Shown here in pieces: positions 1-10,944 of a stretch of 64,000 bases of DNA. The notes beneath the pieces were generated by a model, which worked only from the letters and a program-made list of their open reading frames with translations, searched no databases and had not been told where the DNA came from. The stretch is taken from NCBI GenBank assembly GCA_035311445.1, contig DATGCX010000270.1, positions 10,972 through 74,971 of the forward strand, given 5' to 3'. Each line of letters starts with the position of its first letter. Positions within the stretch are counted from its first letter, which is position 1. Both the position numbers and the translations under genes were made by a program. The DNA comes from JAJPKK01 sp035311445. Lineage in GTDB: Bacteria > Pseudomonadota > Alphaproteobacteria > Rhizobiales > Xanthobacteraceae.

Positions 1-417
1 GGAGCCACCTTTGGCGTCCGAAATCAGGAACGGAAGCTCGCCCGCCGCAATGATGGGGAAGCGCCCCGGCTGGTAGCCAGGATTCACATAGGTGAGATCG
101 GCAATGCCGTCGCGGGCCATGTCGTAGTGATCGAACGCCTTGCCGAGCTGCTGCGCGGGAAACACCTTGTATTTGAGGGTTCCGCCTGATGCTCGCTCCA
201 CCGCAGTTCCCCAATCCTCCAGCGCCTTCTGCAGCGGATGATTGGGCGGCACCCAATGGGACAGCTTGAGCTCGAAGGTCCTGTCACGGCTTTGGGCGTC
301 TGCGGGCGTCGCAAGGCTTGCGAGCAGCATCAGGCCGGCCATAATTCCGAGCGCTGCGATTCCGGCAACCGCTGGCCTGTGGAACGCCCTGCGAATGGGG
401 TGTTGCGGCACGTACAT
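1..417 (-). CDS. TRAP transporter substrate-binding protein (DctP family), 5' part only
   Basis: Periplasmic solute receptor of a TRAP transporter, which would hand a small carboxylate to a sodium-coupled permease. The gene runs off the left edge, so only about 139 N-terminal residues are seen. They show a signal peptide with an Ala/Leu-rich core ending near ADAQ, then the family opening LKLSHWVPPNHPLQ, the segment VFPAQQLGKAFDHYDMARDG, and ADLTYVNPGYQPGRFP. The chosen ATG has an AAGGA box about nine bases upstream. An in-frame ATG seven codons earlier (436-438) lacks one. It lies 146 bases downstream of the dehydrogenase gene on the same strand, so co-transcription is plausible and the ligand may be that enzyme's hydroxy-acid substrate (inference). 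Confidence 0.85.
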   Translation of the reverse strand, partial: MYVPQHPIRRAFHRPAVAGIAALGIMAGLMLLASLATPADAQSRDRTFELKLSHWVPPNHPLQKALEDWGTAVERASGGTLKYKVFPAQQLGKAFDHYDMARDGIADLTYVNPGYQPGRFPIIAAGELPFLISDAKGGS

Positions 418-563
418 CGATTTTTCCTTTTTTCGCATAGAGGCGATTGCCGCGCTTGCGCGTGGCGGTAAAGGCGATTGAGCCTGAATCTGGTGGGGTT
501 GTAAATCCCGAGCGCGCGGGGCTAGCCGCCTCTTTACCTCTCCCCGCAAGCCGGCTGCCAAGC

Positions 564-1682
564 TCAAACCGCGTCAGCCAAACGGGCAATCACATGCGCC
601 GTGAAAGCTTGGGTGCCGAGCCGGCCGCTGAGATCGCGGGTGCGATGGTTCGGCACCGCAATGACGGCATCGAGGGCGTTCATGATTCGTCGGCTTGCCG
701 CGGCGAAATTTTCGCCGCGCCCACGCTGTTCCAGCCACGCCAGAAGCATCGCGATGGATTCGATCAGTGACGTTGGGTTGGCGAGATCGCGTCCCGCGAT
801 GTCGGGTGCCGATCCGTGCTGCGCCTGGGCGACCGCAAAGCGATCACCGGCGTTGAGCGATGCGCCGATACCAAGGCTGCCGGCAATCTCGGAGGCTTCG
901 TCCGACAGGATGTCGCCGAACATGTTGGTCGTGACGATCACGTCGAACTGTCCAGGATCGCGGATCAACAACGCCGCAACTGCATCGACCAGACGTTCCT
1001 CATAGGCGATATCGGGATGCCGCGCTGCTACCTGGCGCGCGCATTCGAGAAAGAACCCGTCGGACAGGCGCAGCACGTTCGCCTTGTGAACGAGCGCCAC
1101 CTTGCGGCGGCGGCGCGCCGCAAGCGAGAACGCCGTCTCGACGATGCGCTCGGAGCCAGTGCGGGTGATTTTGCGGACCGAGAGGGCGATGTCCGGCGTC
1201 GGCATGAACTCACCGGGCCCCGTATACATGGAGCGATCCGCATAGAAGCCCTCGGTGTTCTCACGAACGATCACCAGGTCGATGTCGCGCCCGCAGCGTG
1301 GGGGCAGTCCGGCCCGCGAGCGTGCCGGCCTGATATTGGCAAACAGGTCAAGCCGTTTGCGCAATTCGCCGGACGGATTGAGCCCACCCTCGGCGACCGG
1401 CGGGTATTCGTTGTGCGACACGGGCCCAAGAATGACGCCGTCCGCACGCTCTGCCTGCGCGACCACTTCATCCGTAATGGTAGTGCCGACCGCTTTCAAC
1501 GAATCGAATCCGATCTCAGCCGTCTCATAAATCAAATCGAGTCCGAATATGCGATCCGCTTCGCGAAGCACATCGACAGTGGCGGCGACGATCTCTGGCC
1601 CGATGCCATCGCCCGGAAGCACCAGGAGGCGGGTTGCGCCGGGGCGAGACTGATGACCGTATGTTTCGACTTGCTCTGCCAT
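564..1682 (-). CDS. Isocitrate/isopropylmalate dehydrogenase family protein
   Basis: NAD(P)-dependent beta-decarboxylating dehydrogenase of the isocitrate/isopropylmalate/tartrate family, 372 residues, close to the usual 350-370. Visible motifs are the N-terminal LLVLPGDGIGPEIV loop, ENTEGFYADRS near residue 140, HKANVLRLSDG near 200, and the metal-binding stretch NMFGDILSDEASEIAGSLG near 255, followed by HGSAPDIAGRDLANP. The start has a GGAGCGAG box just upstream. Substrate cannot be fixed from sequence. The many LeuB-like paralogues in rhizobia and the downstream TRAP receptor suggest catabolism of an imported hydroxy-dicarboxylate such as tartrate or a malate analogue rather than leucine synthesis. 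That substrate guess is inference. Confidence 0.85.
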   Translation of the reverse strand: MAEQVETYGHQSRPGATRLLVLPGDGIGPEIVAATVDVLREADRIFGLDLIYETAEIGFDSLKAVGTTITDEVVAQAERADGVILGPVSHNEYPPVAEGGLNPSGELRKRLDLFANIRPARSRAGLPPRCGRDIDLVIVRENTEGFYADRSMYTGPGEFMPTPDIALSVRKITRTGSERIVETAFSLAARRRRKVALVHKANVLRLSDGFFLECARQVAARHPDIAYEERLVDAVAALLIRDPGQFDVIVTTNMFGDILSDEASEIAGSLGIGASLNAGDRFAVAQAQHGSAPDIAGRDLANPTSLIESIAMLLAWLEQRGRGENFAAASRRIMNALDAVIAVPNHRTRDLSGRLGTQAFTAHVIARLADAV

Positions 1683-1763
1683 CGTCTCGCTCCAGGGCGA
1701 CTACCCAACGCTTTGCCAATTAATAGACTGATTCTGCGAAGCCGATCATACGCGCAGGGCAGC

Positions 1764-1899
1764 ATTCCTGGGCGCCACCGAAGGTGGCGAGCCTGGAATC
1801 CATAGCCCTCGGTCAGTGCTTATGGATTCCGGGCTCGCCGCAGAGCCTGTCATCGGGCCAGCCGGACGCCGGACCCATTGGCAGCGCCCCGGGACGACC
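1764..1899. repeat. REP-like intergenic palindromic repeat, copy 1
   Basis: Imperfect inverted repeat built on ATTCC(T/G)GG and CCGGAATCC arms, followed by a second palindrome of the GGGCC..GGCC type (GTCATCGGGCCAGCC / GGACGCCGGACCC). A related copy lies at 4977-5080, and the GGGCCGGCC arm recurs at 42714-42770. It fills most of the gap before the helicase gene. Nothing else is recognisable in 1683-2027. Confidence 0.6.
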
Positions 1900-2027
1900 A
1901 CCGCACAGGTTCGAAATTCAAGAATACTGAATTAGCAGTGGACCATGGGCCAATCGTGCTTGCGTGAGGATACTTCGGTGCAATCATACAGGCGAATCAC
2001 TCCTCCATCCTCAACTGTATTTCGGTC

Positions 2028-4889
2028 ATGCCAAGATTTACCCTCGCCCACAGCGATGTATCCAGATCTGGTCAAATCCAGAACCGAAGACCCCGCAGCC
2101 GACGCAAGGCAAAAGCCGTGCTCGATCGGCCCGCATCGCAGCCGGGCTGGCTCACCTGCGACGACCACGAGATCAACCTGCGACGCTGGCGCGGGCGAAC
2201 CGAAATCCTCACGGTCAAGGCCCTTGAATCGAATCATCCCTATTTCGGCACGTTTAGCGCTCAGTCGGCCAGCGGTGGCAGCTACGAGGTGGAAATCCGC
2301 AGCCTGGCCGAGCTGGTCAATTCCTGCGGCTGCATCGATCATCGCGTCAATGGGCTCGGTACCTGCAAGCACATCGAAGGGACGATCGAAGCGATGGCGC
2401 GCGGTCGGGCCAAGAGTTTTCGTGCCGCCAAAGCGATAGGCAGCTCGCGAGTCGAGGTGTTCCTGGATCGCCGCGAATCACCCCTACCCACAATCATGTG
2501 GCCGGCGGAAGGACCCGGCCGGAACTTCAAGCCCATCCGCGACTGGCTTGGCCCTTATCTGGAGGCAGACGGAACGCTGACGCGCGACCCTGCGCAGATC
2601 GAAAGACTGATCGCAGCATGGAATATGGCGCCCGCACGAATTCGCAGCGTGTTGCGGGTGTCCCGGTATTTCACCGCGTGGTTGGATCGCGCCAAGCGCG
2701 AGGGGCAGCGCGTCGAGGCGCGCGCTGCTTTCGAGGCCGATCTCGCAGCGGGGCGGGAAACGCTCGATATCGTCAAACTTCCGCTGCTGCCCTATCAGCG
2801 AGAAGGCGTCCTTCACCTTGCTTTCGGTGAGCGTTCCCTTCTGGCCGACGAGATGGGGCTGGGCAAGACCATACAGGGCATTGCGGCGTGTCTGCTGCTC
2901 GCGAAGCTGAAACGGATCGAGCGCGTTCTGGTGGTATGTCCGGCATCCCTGAAGGCGGAATGGGAAGAACAGATCGCGCGATTCAGCGATCGCTCCGCGC
3001 GCCTCGTGTTCGGCCCAAAGGTGCAGCGCCACGCTGCGTATCAGAACCCCGCGTTCTTTACGATCGTCAACTACGAGCAGGTGCTTGGCGACGCCGAAGA
3101 GATCAACAACACGCTCAAGCCTGATGTCATCGTGCTTGATGAGGCGCAACGGATCAAGAACTGGCAAACCAAGACGGCGCGGCGCGTCAAGTCGCTGCGT
3201 TCACCTTATGCTTTCGTGCTCACTGGAACGCCGCTCGAAAACCGCATCGATGAGCTCTATTCCATCGTTCAGTATCTCGATCCGGAAATTCTTGGACCGC
3301 TGTTTCGCTTCAATCGCGACTTCTACCAGCTCGACGAGCGCGGACGGCCGATCGATTACCAGAATCTCGCCGGTCTTCGTGAGCGCCTCAAGCCGTTGCT
3401 GCTACGACGACGCAAATCAGATGTCGAGACGCAGCTACCAGGGCGTACCGTCAAGACGTATTTTATGCCGATGGCCGAAGAGCAGCGGTCGCGCTACGAG
3501 GACTACGATGCTCCCGCCAGGCAACTGATCGCCAAGGCGCAGAAGCGCCCGCTGACACAGCAAGAATTCGAGCTGCTGCAAAAGCTGCTCGCCTGCATGC
3601 GTATGGTCTGCGACTCCCCGGCCATCCTCGACCCGACCTGCCGCATCAGCCCCAAGCTCGAAGAGCTGGAGGGCATTTTGGGCGACCTCTTGGATGATCC
3701 AGACCGCAAGGTCATCGTGTTTTCCGAGTGGGAGCGGATGCTGACCATGGTCCGCGAACTCGCCGGCGAGATGGGGGTCGATGCCGCGTGGCACACCGGC
3801 TCGCTGCCGCAGCAGCGCCGGCGGGCCGAGATCAACCGGTTCAAGCATGATCCCGCTTGCCGGTTGTTCCTGTCGACCGACAGCGGCAGCGTCGGACTGA
3901 ATCTTCAGGTCGCCAGCGCCGTGATCAACGTCGATCTGCCGTGGAATCCGGCCAAGCTTGAACAGCGTATCGCCCGTGCCTGGCGCAAGAACCAGATGCG
4001 CTCCGTCAGCGTCATCAATCTGGTTACCGAGGATTCGATCGAGCAGAGCATCCTGCACCTGCTCGGCCGCAAGCAGGCGCTTGCCGACGGTGTGATCGAC
4101 GGGGCTGGAGATCTGGCATCTCTGAAGATGCCGTCGGGGCGCGCCGCCTTTGTCGAGCGCATGCAGGCCATGATGGCGTCTCCGCGCCCGGCAGCACGCG
4201 TACTCCCGCCCGAAGAAATATTGGTGGCCGATCTCATCGAGCGGCACGGTGATAAGGTTCTGCTGGCCGAAGTGCGTCACGGCATGGACGGACGCCCAAA
4301 ACTCCTGGCCGTGTTCGATCTGGATGCGGCAGCATTGGCCGCGGAGACCGCACGTCTGTCCTCCGTCGACTCCGTCGCCGTCGATGTGGTCGACCGCGCC
4401 ACCTGGCTTGCAATGCAACGATTCGCAGCGTCCGGCCTGCTGCAATTTACGCACGAGTCGCGGCTTCTCCACCGCTCCATAACGCTTGTAGAGCATACCG
4501 CAGATGCGCCCGCGCCGGACCAACGCTCCCAGCAGCTCATGGCCGAGGCTCTACGTGCCCTGCGCATGGCGAAAGTCCTGGCGTCGGGGGGCTTTCCCGA
4601 GGAAGCGCCTCCGCTGCTCGCCAAGGTCTTGCAGAAGGTCGGGGCCGCGCGGATGGCCGAGCGGCAGGAACTCCCCGCCGGCGCACCGACCGCCTCCGAC
4701 ATGGACATCCGCCGCCTCATAGAGCGGGGAGAGTTTCCGGCGGACGCACTCGCCATTCTGGATGCCAGCCAGCCAAGCGCCGGCTTACCGACCCCGGATG
4801 CAGTGAGAGGGTTGGTCTCAATGGCCGAGCAAATGTTGGCGACGATCGGATGTCGTGTCTCGGCTGAGCCGAGTTTGCGCGCGGCGTAA
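2028..4889 (+). CDS. SWIM zinc-finger SNF2-family DNA helicase
   Basis: Large ATP-dependent DNA translocase of the SNF2/RapA superfamily, 953 residues, presumably cytoplasmic and acting on DNA or nucleoprotein. Domain order: a SWIM-type zinc finger near residues 98-116 (CGCIDHRVNGLGTCKH, pattern C-x-C-x(n)-C-x-H), an all-alpha linker, the SNF2 ATPase with Walker A DEMGLGKT near 275 and Walker B VLDEAQRIKNW near 370, then the helicase C lobe with the arginine-rich IARAWRKNQ near 650. About 250 residues of unassigned C-terminal sequence follow. No neighbour suggests a defence or repair operon, since genes on both sides are metabolic and separated by palindromic spacers. The start is the first ATG of the open frame and has no good ribosome site, so the true N-terminus may be shorter. 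Confidence 0.85.
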   Translation: MPRFTLAHSDVSRSGQIQNRRPRSRRKAKAVLDRPASQPGWLTCDDHEINLRRWRGRTEILTVKALESNHPYFGTFSAQSASGGSYEVEIRSLAELVNSCGCIDHRVNGLGTCKHIEGTIEAMARGRAKSFRAAKAIGSSRVEVFLDRRESPLPTIMWPAEGPGRNFKPIRDWLGPYLEADGTLTRDPAQIERLIAAWNMAPARIRSVLRVSRYFTAWLDRAKREGQRVEARAAFEADLAAGRETLDIVKLPLLPYQREGVLHLAFGERSLLADEMGLGKTIQGIAACLLLAKLKRIERVLVVCPASLKAEWEEQIARFSDRSARLVFGPKVQRHAAYQNPAFFTIVNYEQVLGDAEEINNTLKPDVIVLDEAQRIKNWQTKTARRVKSLRSPYAFVLTGTPLENRIDELYSIVQYLDPEILGPLFRFNRDFYQLDERGRPIDYQNLAGLRERLKPLLLRRRKSDVETQLPGRTVKTYFMPMAEEQRSRYEDYDAPARQLIAKAQKRPLTQQEFELLQKLLACMRMVCDSPAILDPTCRISPKLEELEGILGDLLDDPDRKVIVFSEWERMLTMVRELAGEMGVDAAWHTGSLPQQRRRAEINRFKHDPACRLFLSTDSGSVGLNLQVASAVINVDLPWNPAKLEQRIARAWRKNQMRSVSVINLVTEDSIEQSILHLLGRKQALADGVIDGAGDLASLKMPSGRAAFVERMQAMMASPRPAARVLPPEEILVADLIERHGDKVLLAEVRHGMDGRPKLLAVFDLDAAALAAETARLSSVDSVAVDVVDRATWLAMQRFAASGLLQFTHESRLLHRSITLVEHTADAPAPDQRSQQLMAEALRALRMAKVLASGGFPEEAPPLLAKVLQKVGAARMAERQELPAGAPTASDMDIRRLIERGEFPADALAILDASQPSAGLPTPDAVRGLVSMAEQMLATIGCRVSAEPSLRAA

Positions 4890-4976
4890 TCTGCTTCTTA
4901 CATTAGTAAAGCGATTTTAGACTTCGATTTTAGACTACTGTAGTTCAGCGTTCATGAATTTCGAATCATATGCGGC

Positions 4977-5080
4977 GTCATCCCGGGGCGCCGCAAATAG
5001 CGAGTCCGGAATGCCTGACTACGGGTCCAGGATTATGGATTCCGGGCTCGGCACCTTCGGTGGTTTCCTGGAATGAGCGC
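4977..5080. repeat. REP-like intergenic palindromic repeat, copy 2
   Basis: Same family as 1764-1899: arms CCGGAATGCC and GGATTATGGATTCCGGGCTCG with the terminal TTCCTGGAATGAGCG. It lies between the helicase and the acyl-CoA dehydrogenase. The remaining bases of 4890-5310 hold no recognisable gene. The last 30 bases are the leader of the dehydrogenase gene. Confidence 0.55.
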
Positions 5081-5310
5081 ATTGCGCATATGATCGCTTT
5101 CATAGAATCGGCCTAAACCAGCTGCGGCTACCGCAGGAGGCGGTGCGACTCGGTGAATCCCACGATGCCGGCAGCCGCGATTTGACCTGCGCGGCTCCCG
5201 GACTACAGTAGCACCAAGCCTCCTGGCGGAGCGCGCCTGTGGCGCCGGGCTGAATCACGACCGAGCGGCCCGAACCCGAAGGCAGCAAAGGCCGCAAATC
5301 GGAGAATCTC

Positions 5311-7103
<1,793 letters not shown>

Positions 7104-7107
<4 letters not shown>

Positions 7108-7856
7108 CCGGCCACGTGATCGTCACCGATGACGGGTCGATCCGGATTCTTCGGCTCAACCGGCCGGAAAAGAAGAACGCGCTGACCGACGCCATGTATG
7201 AGACGCTTTCGGAGGCGTTGGAAAACGCCGCGGTCAGCAAGGTCATCCGTTGCATCGTGATCGCCGGCGGCGCGGGGGCCTTCACGGCCGGCGCCGACCT
7301 GCAGGACTTCCTGCACGCCGCCCAGCACAAAGAGGGTCTGCGGCCCCAGGCCACGCGTTTCCTCCACCGTATCGCCCACGCCGGCAAGCCGATGGTCGCC
7401 GCCGTCCAGGGCGTGGCGGTCGGCATCGGTACCACCTTGCTGCTGCACTGCGATTACGTGGTGGCCGCGATGGATGCGCGTTTCTCGACGCCGTTCGTCA
7501 ATCTCGGGCTGGTGCCGGAAGCAGGTTCAAGCCTGTTGATGCCACGCCTCATGGGCACCCGGCGCGCGTTCGAACTGCTGGTCATGGGCCATCCGCTTGA
7601 CGCCGACCAGGCGATGGCGGTCGGCCTCGTCAACGCGGTCGTCCCGGCAGGCGAAGTGGAGCCGGAGGCCATGAAAGCCGCCCGCCAGATCGCGGCGCTG
7701 CCGGCAGAAGCAGTGGCCGCATCACGACGGCTCATCCGCGGCTCCACCGCCGAGATCGTGCGGCGCATCGACGAGGAGTCGGAGATTTTCAAGCAACGGC
7801 TCAAGTCGGACGAGGCAAAGGCGGCGTTCGAGGCGTTTCTCACGCGCAAGGGGTGA
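7104..7856 (+). CDS. Enoyl-CoA hydratase/isomerase family protein
   Basis: Crotonase-fold enzyme, 250 residues, probably hydrating the enoyl-CoA made by the upstream dehydrogenase. Seen: LNRPEKKNALTDAMYETL near residue 15, the first oxyanion-hole motif AFTAGADLQDF near 56, the second GVAVGIGTTLLLHCDY near 97, and FVNLGLVPEAGSS near 128, whose Glu takes the place of the usual catalytic acid. A longer open frame extends upstream to 6819, but the ATG at 7104 overlaps the previous stop by four bases and gives the canonical N-terminus, so it is chosen. The two genes form a tight beta-oxidation-type pair. Confidence 0.9.
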
Positions 7857-7906
7857 GGCGGGCCGCCGTCATGGGCGCTAACTTACCCAGCAACAGCGCC
7901 CCGAAC

Positions 7907-8021
7907 TCCTCCCCTCCCCCTTGTGGGGAGGGGTCGGGGGGTGGGGTCGAGGAGTGGGGCAAGGCCGTGCCCCGCGGTACGACCCCTCACCCCAACCCTC
8001 CCCCACAAGGGGGGAGGGAGT
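7907..8021. repeat. Long palindromic repeat with CTCCCCCTTGTGGGGAGGG arms, copy 1
   Basis: The two arms (CCCTCCCCCTTGTGGGGAGGG at the left, CCCTCCCCCACAAGGGGGGAGGG at the right) pair around a GC-rich centre and would form a strong hairpin in either strand. The same element is present at 52886-52999 inside the prophage, with near-identical arms and a different centre. It follows the hydratase gene and may also stop transcription. Confidence 0.8.
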
Positions 8022-8562
8022 CCCGGCGGCATGGCACAACTTAACTCAGCGCAAATGAGGGTTGCCGTCCTGAACGAAGGCGCTACCTCGGGAGAGAGAG
8101 CGCGGCGCGGCTGTTCATGCGCTGACGCAGCGAGCTGACGGATTCCGTACTCAACGGAAACTCCTGCCTTGGATCAGGTCGAAAACACCTCGATCCTCAA
8201 GACAGAGCCCATCATCGCTATCGACGATCTCCGACCTCTTTAACGCGGCAGCCAAGCCTCTCCTCCGTTATCGCGCACCGATTTAGTGCCTTGGCCCATG
8301 GCGGTCGTGCCCTCCATCGAGTCATGACGGCGGCTATCACAGGTACTGCCAGCGAAGTGGTCGGGCAAGGGCCGAAGCCTCACGCTGTTGTTGGCCAGCG
8401 AGCGCCTCTCGGCCGTTGAGCTGAGCCTGTCTCGCCGTGGGAGCAGTCACTACAATTACGCGCGCCTTCGAGGTACCCCCTCGACTGATTTGCCGAAAGC
8501 CGAACCAATGACCCTCAGCAAAGCTTGCATCTGCATATTAGTTGTCTATCATCCCCCAATTC
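8022..8562. other. Intergenic stretch with no recognisable gene
   Basis: Both strands were read in all frames. Open frames here are short, lack family motifs and have no convincing ribosome sites. No palindrome or RNA gene was recognised. Confidence 0.5.
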
Positions 8563-8754
8563 CTAGAAGGGAAGGTGTGAGTGGACGAGGAGCAGCCAGG
8601 CGGCTGTCCCGAATGAAGCCGCAGCGCTCAATGAGAGAGCCGCAGTCCAGAGAAGCAAAGCCTTAAGCAGCGCGTAAGCTTCGTCCAACTTCCTCGCCGG
8701 CCAGGCAGCAAAGTAGCCCTCGATAACCCTGCGGGTCGTATCCTGCGTCGTCAT
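8563..8754 (-). pseudogene. Truncated SnoaL/NTF2-like protein, N-terminus only
   Basis: The frame begins well: an AAGGAAGAGG box lies just before the ATG, and the first 25 residues (MTTQDTTRRVIEGYFAAW, then ARKLDEAYALL) look like the start of a SnoaL-like nuclear-transport-factor-2-fold protein of about 120-130 residues. After that the similarity stops and the frame runs into an unrelated hydrophobic stretch (LLLWTAALSLSAAASFGTAAW) before its stop at residue 64. I read this as a 5' remnant joined to foreign sequence by deletion. A real small fused membrane protein cannot be excluded. Confidence 0.5.
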
Positions 8755-9504
8755 GGTGCCTCTTCCTTGGTTCTGTTCATAAGGACGAACGGCATCGAGG
8801 GAAATCGACAGAAACGAACGCGACCCGATTAAAAAAAGATATCGGTCACGATGAGCACCAACTAGAGGCTGCAATTTGGCAGGGCATCACCTCCGCTTGG
8901 CCTTCGCGTAGCACGCGCCGAGCGGGAGACGCTATTGACTCAACGCTGAATCAAATTTGGCAACGCGCGCCGTCTACCATTCCGGGAGCGTGGTCCGCAC
9001 GCAGGAAACAGTCTGCCACGCTGACGGCCTCGTTGCTGGCGGCCCATCCGTGCCGTCATGGAACCAATCCAACCAATAACGCCGGGCAACATGCGGTGCA
9101 ACGGGGGCCGCTCGCTCGTGATCTACTGCAACTCTGCCACCACGAAGTCGTGCTCGACGTCGAGGCCTGGTCAGGTTGTGTGCCTGTACCGACGTTCGCC
9201 CCTGCCGACCCTGTCGAGGTCGTGAGCCCCGGCGCCGGCAGCGCCAATGCGGCCTCACGATTACCGCTTCACGTGAAAATCACGGCGGTTTATGCCGGCG
9301 CATACCACTGAAATTTGGACAGTTCGCCGCGTCACCACTGGGCCGCCTGCAAACGGGCCACTTCCAAGCGGCCAGCAAATCCCTATCCGTGCCCGCGCTA
9401 ATGAACCCAAGGGCAGTTCCTTACTGTGCAGGCTTGGCGAGGCTTAATATCCGCGGCCGGCGCGTCGTGGTATGCTTGTGGGAGTGGCAGGGACCGTGGG
9501 TTCG
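8755..9504. other. Degraded intergenic region without an intact gene
   Basis: About 750 bases with no open frame that I can assign. Codon use is erratic and stops occur in every frame. The region sits between three gene remnants (8563, 10323, 10945) and probably records past insertions and deletions. No transposase or terminal repeat could be identified with confidence. Confidence 0.45.
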
Positions 9505-10170
9505 TCAAGGGCGTTGCCTCAACCGTTCTGCCATCAACTTGATTTCATCTGTCAGCTTAGGATCAAAGCTTGGTGTGCTTACCTTCGGCAAACTAGGGCG
9601 TTTATCCAGGTCAACGTTAGCAAAAGTCTGCCGGGGCATTGTCGGCGGAACAATGCTAACCTGAATTCCAAGCCTTTTCGCATCATGATCTGACAATAGC
9701 ACCATGCTGTTTGGCGGCGCGGTCGTTGTGAACCTGGCGACTTCAGGGCCATAACCTAGCTCAGACAAATAATCGGAAACCGCACGGTTGCTGGCGGTAC
9801 TTACTGCTCCCGTACGGACATCTGATGAACTGTGAAAAGCAATTTCCGCACTTGCAGTTTTGAAATGTCGAGTGCCCGCCAGCCACAGCCAGGCGCAAGA
9901 ACTGTAACAGGTGTATTCAACGCTAGTGTCCCAACCCCTTTGCCTGATGAACCGGCCTATCTTCAAGGCAGGCGTTGTCATCCCGCCCTTGCTATGCAGG
10001 TGAACCACCATAGCTTGGTAGAAAGGTTGGGCCTTGCTCTCAAACACGGCATCGTCACCTAGTTCGAGGGTACCGATGATGCGGATCGTATTGCCTTTGA
10101 TTTCAATATTTGCCGCTGCGCAAGGAACGGCTGCGCTTGCAAGCAATACGGCTAGAAATGCTGGCTTCAT
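9505..10170 (-). CDS. Secreted ClpP/crotonase-like protein (COG3904 type)
   Basis: Predicted periplasmic protein of 221 residues with an N-terminal signal peptide (MKPAFLAVLLASAAVPCAAA). The body resembles the ClpP-like periplasmic family COG3904: a strand-rich start with TLELGDDAVFESK, the segment VVHLHSKGGMTTPALKIGRFIRQRG, then CYSSCAWLWLAGTRHF, where the serines sit at the nucleophile position of ClpP-fold proteases, and IAFHSSSD, which offers a His. The cleaved substrate, if any, is unknown. It stands alone in a region of remnants on the minus strand. The start is the ATG with the signal peptide directly after it. Confidence 0.75.
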   Translation of the reverse strand: MKPAFLAVLLASAAVPCAAANIEIKGNTIRIIGTLELGDDAVFESKAQPFYQAMVVHLHSKGGMTTPALKIGRFIRQRGWDTSVEYTCYSSCAWLWLAGTRHFKTASAEIAFHSSSDVRTGAVSTASNRAVSDYLSELGYGPEVARFTTTAPPNSMVLLSDHDAKRLGIQVSIVPPTMPRQTFANVDLDKRPSLPKVSTPSFDPKLTDEIKLMAERLRQRP

Positions 10171-10322
10171 TGTACTGGCCTCTGCGGGCGTTTCTCGGTC
10201 ATATTAAAGCATAGCCTGAATGCCTAAAGTAGTTGGCACATTCTTGAGCATCGAACTGCGGTACGAACCGAGGTCCCCCCTTTTTTCGTTCCATCGCTCC
10301 GAATGCACGTAGCGCTGCTGTC

Positions 10323-10412
10323 ACGCTTATGGCCCGCGGCTGCCTCGAAGCCGGCTTCGTCGAAGGCCGGAATTTCGCGTTCGAGTACCGCTTCGGTCCG
10401 ACAAGAGCGGAA
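10323..10412 (+). pseudogene. Fragment of an ABC transporter substrate-binding protein (PF04392-like)
   Basis: A stretch of about 30 codons reads RGCLEAGFVEGRNFAFEYRF, the very characteristic segment (GL-EAGYVEGRNVAIEYRWA) found near residue 60-80 of COG2984-type ABC substrate-binding proteins. Nothing on either side in this or other frames continues the family, so only a small internal piece of the gene survives. The frame has no plausible start signal. Confidence 0.55.
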
Positions 10413-10440
10413 ACAGGAGGTTGCGGCATGATGGTTATCC

Positions 10441-10800
10441 TTAGCCGCGACGTTGCGCCGCCCACGTGCCCGAGCATTTGCCCCTATTCCCTTGACCCCG
10501 CCAGACACCGCCCCCGTAATTTGAGGACAGCCGGCCAGAGCCGCTAGCCGATTGGCCTCCGGCCGAGACGCTCACGCGCACCATCCCCTTCGGCGAAACG
10601 CGGCCATTCATGTTGATTCCGCCAACCTCAGAAAAGATGATGCCGTTTCTGATTTGCGCACCCGACTGATAGGCGGGATCGCAGGCTCCACTTCGTGTAT
10701 AGATGACAATACCCCAACTGCCATCGTAAACCGCAGCGCTGGCAGAGGTGGCAATGCAGGTCAATGCCAAAACGCTGGTGCGCAAAAGATAGCTGGTCAT
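10441..10800 (-). CDS. Small secreted protein of unknown function
   Basis: Protein of 119 residues starting MTSYLLRTSVLALTCIATSASA, a clear signal peptide. The mature part is rich in Gly and Ser with two Cys (SGACDPAY, GKCSGTW) that could form a disulfide, and ends WAAQRRG. This layout (signal peptide, YDGSWGIVIYTRSGACD start, CSGTW end) looks like a small exported family seen in Bradyrhizobium relatives, but I know no function. The frame can be extended 13 codons upstream. The internal ATG at 10800 is preferred because it starts the signal peptide and follows a GCGAGG box. Confidence 0.7.
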   Translation of the reverse strand: MTSYLLRTSVLALTCIATSASAAVYDGSWGIVIYTRSGACDPAYQSGAQIRNGIIFSEVGGINMNGRVSPKGMVRVSVSAGGQSASGSGRLSSNYGGGVWRGQGNRGKCSGTWAAQRRG

Positions 10801-10944
10801 AAATGCCTCGCATTTCGTTACCGTGCCCTTACGAGCCAAATGCCAGCCTAACTCGGTACGAATTAGACAGCCAGAGAGTACCAGGATGCGTCAGCGCGCC
10901 GGACCCCGACATTTAGCAGACGCAGTGCAAGGACGGCGTGGACG

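Noticed and set aside
816..1805. 329-residue plus-strand frame opposite the dehydrogenase gene
   Set aside because: It is the antisense shadow of a gene with clear family motifs and has no motifs itself.
3435..4523. 362-residue minus frame opposite the helicase
   Set aside because: Antisense shadow in high-GC sequence. The helicase frame has all family motifs.
9270..9330. Possible transposon end near GGTTTATGCCGGCGCATACC
   Set aside because: It looks vaguely like insertion-sequence border DNA, but no matching inverted end or transposase piece was found.
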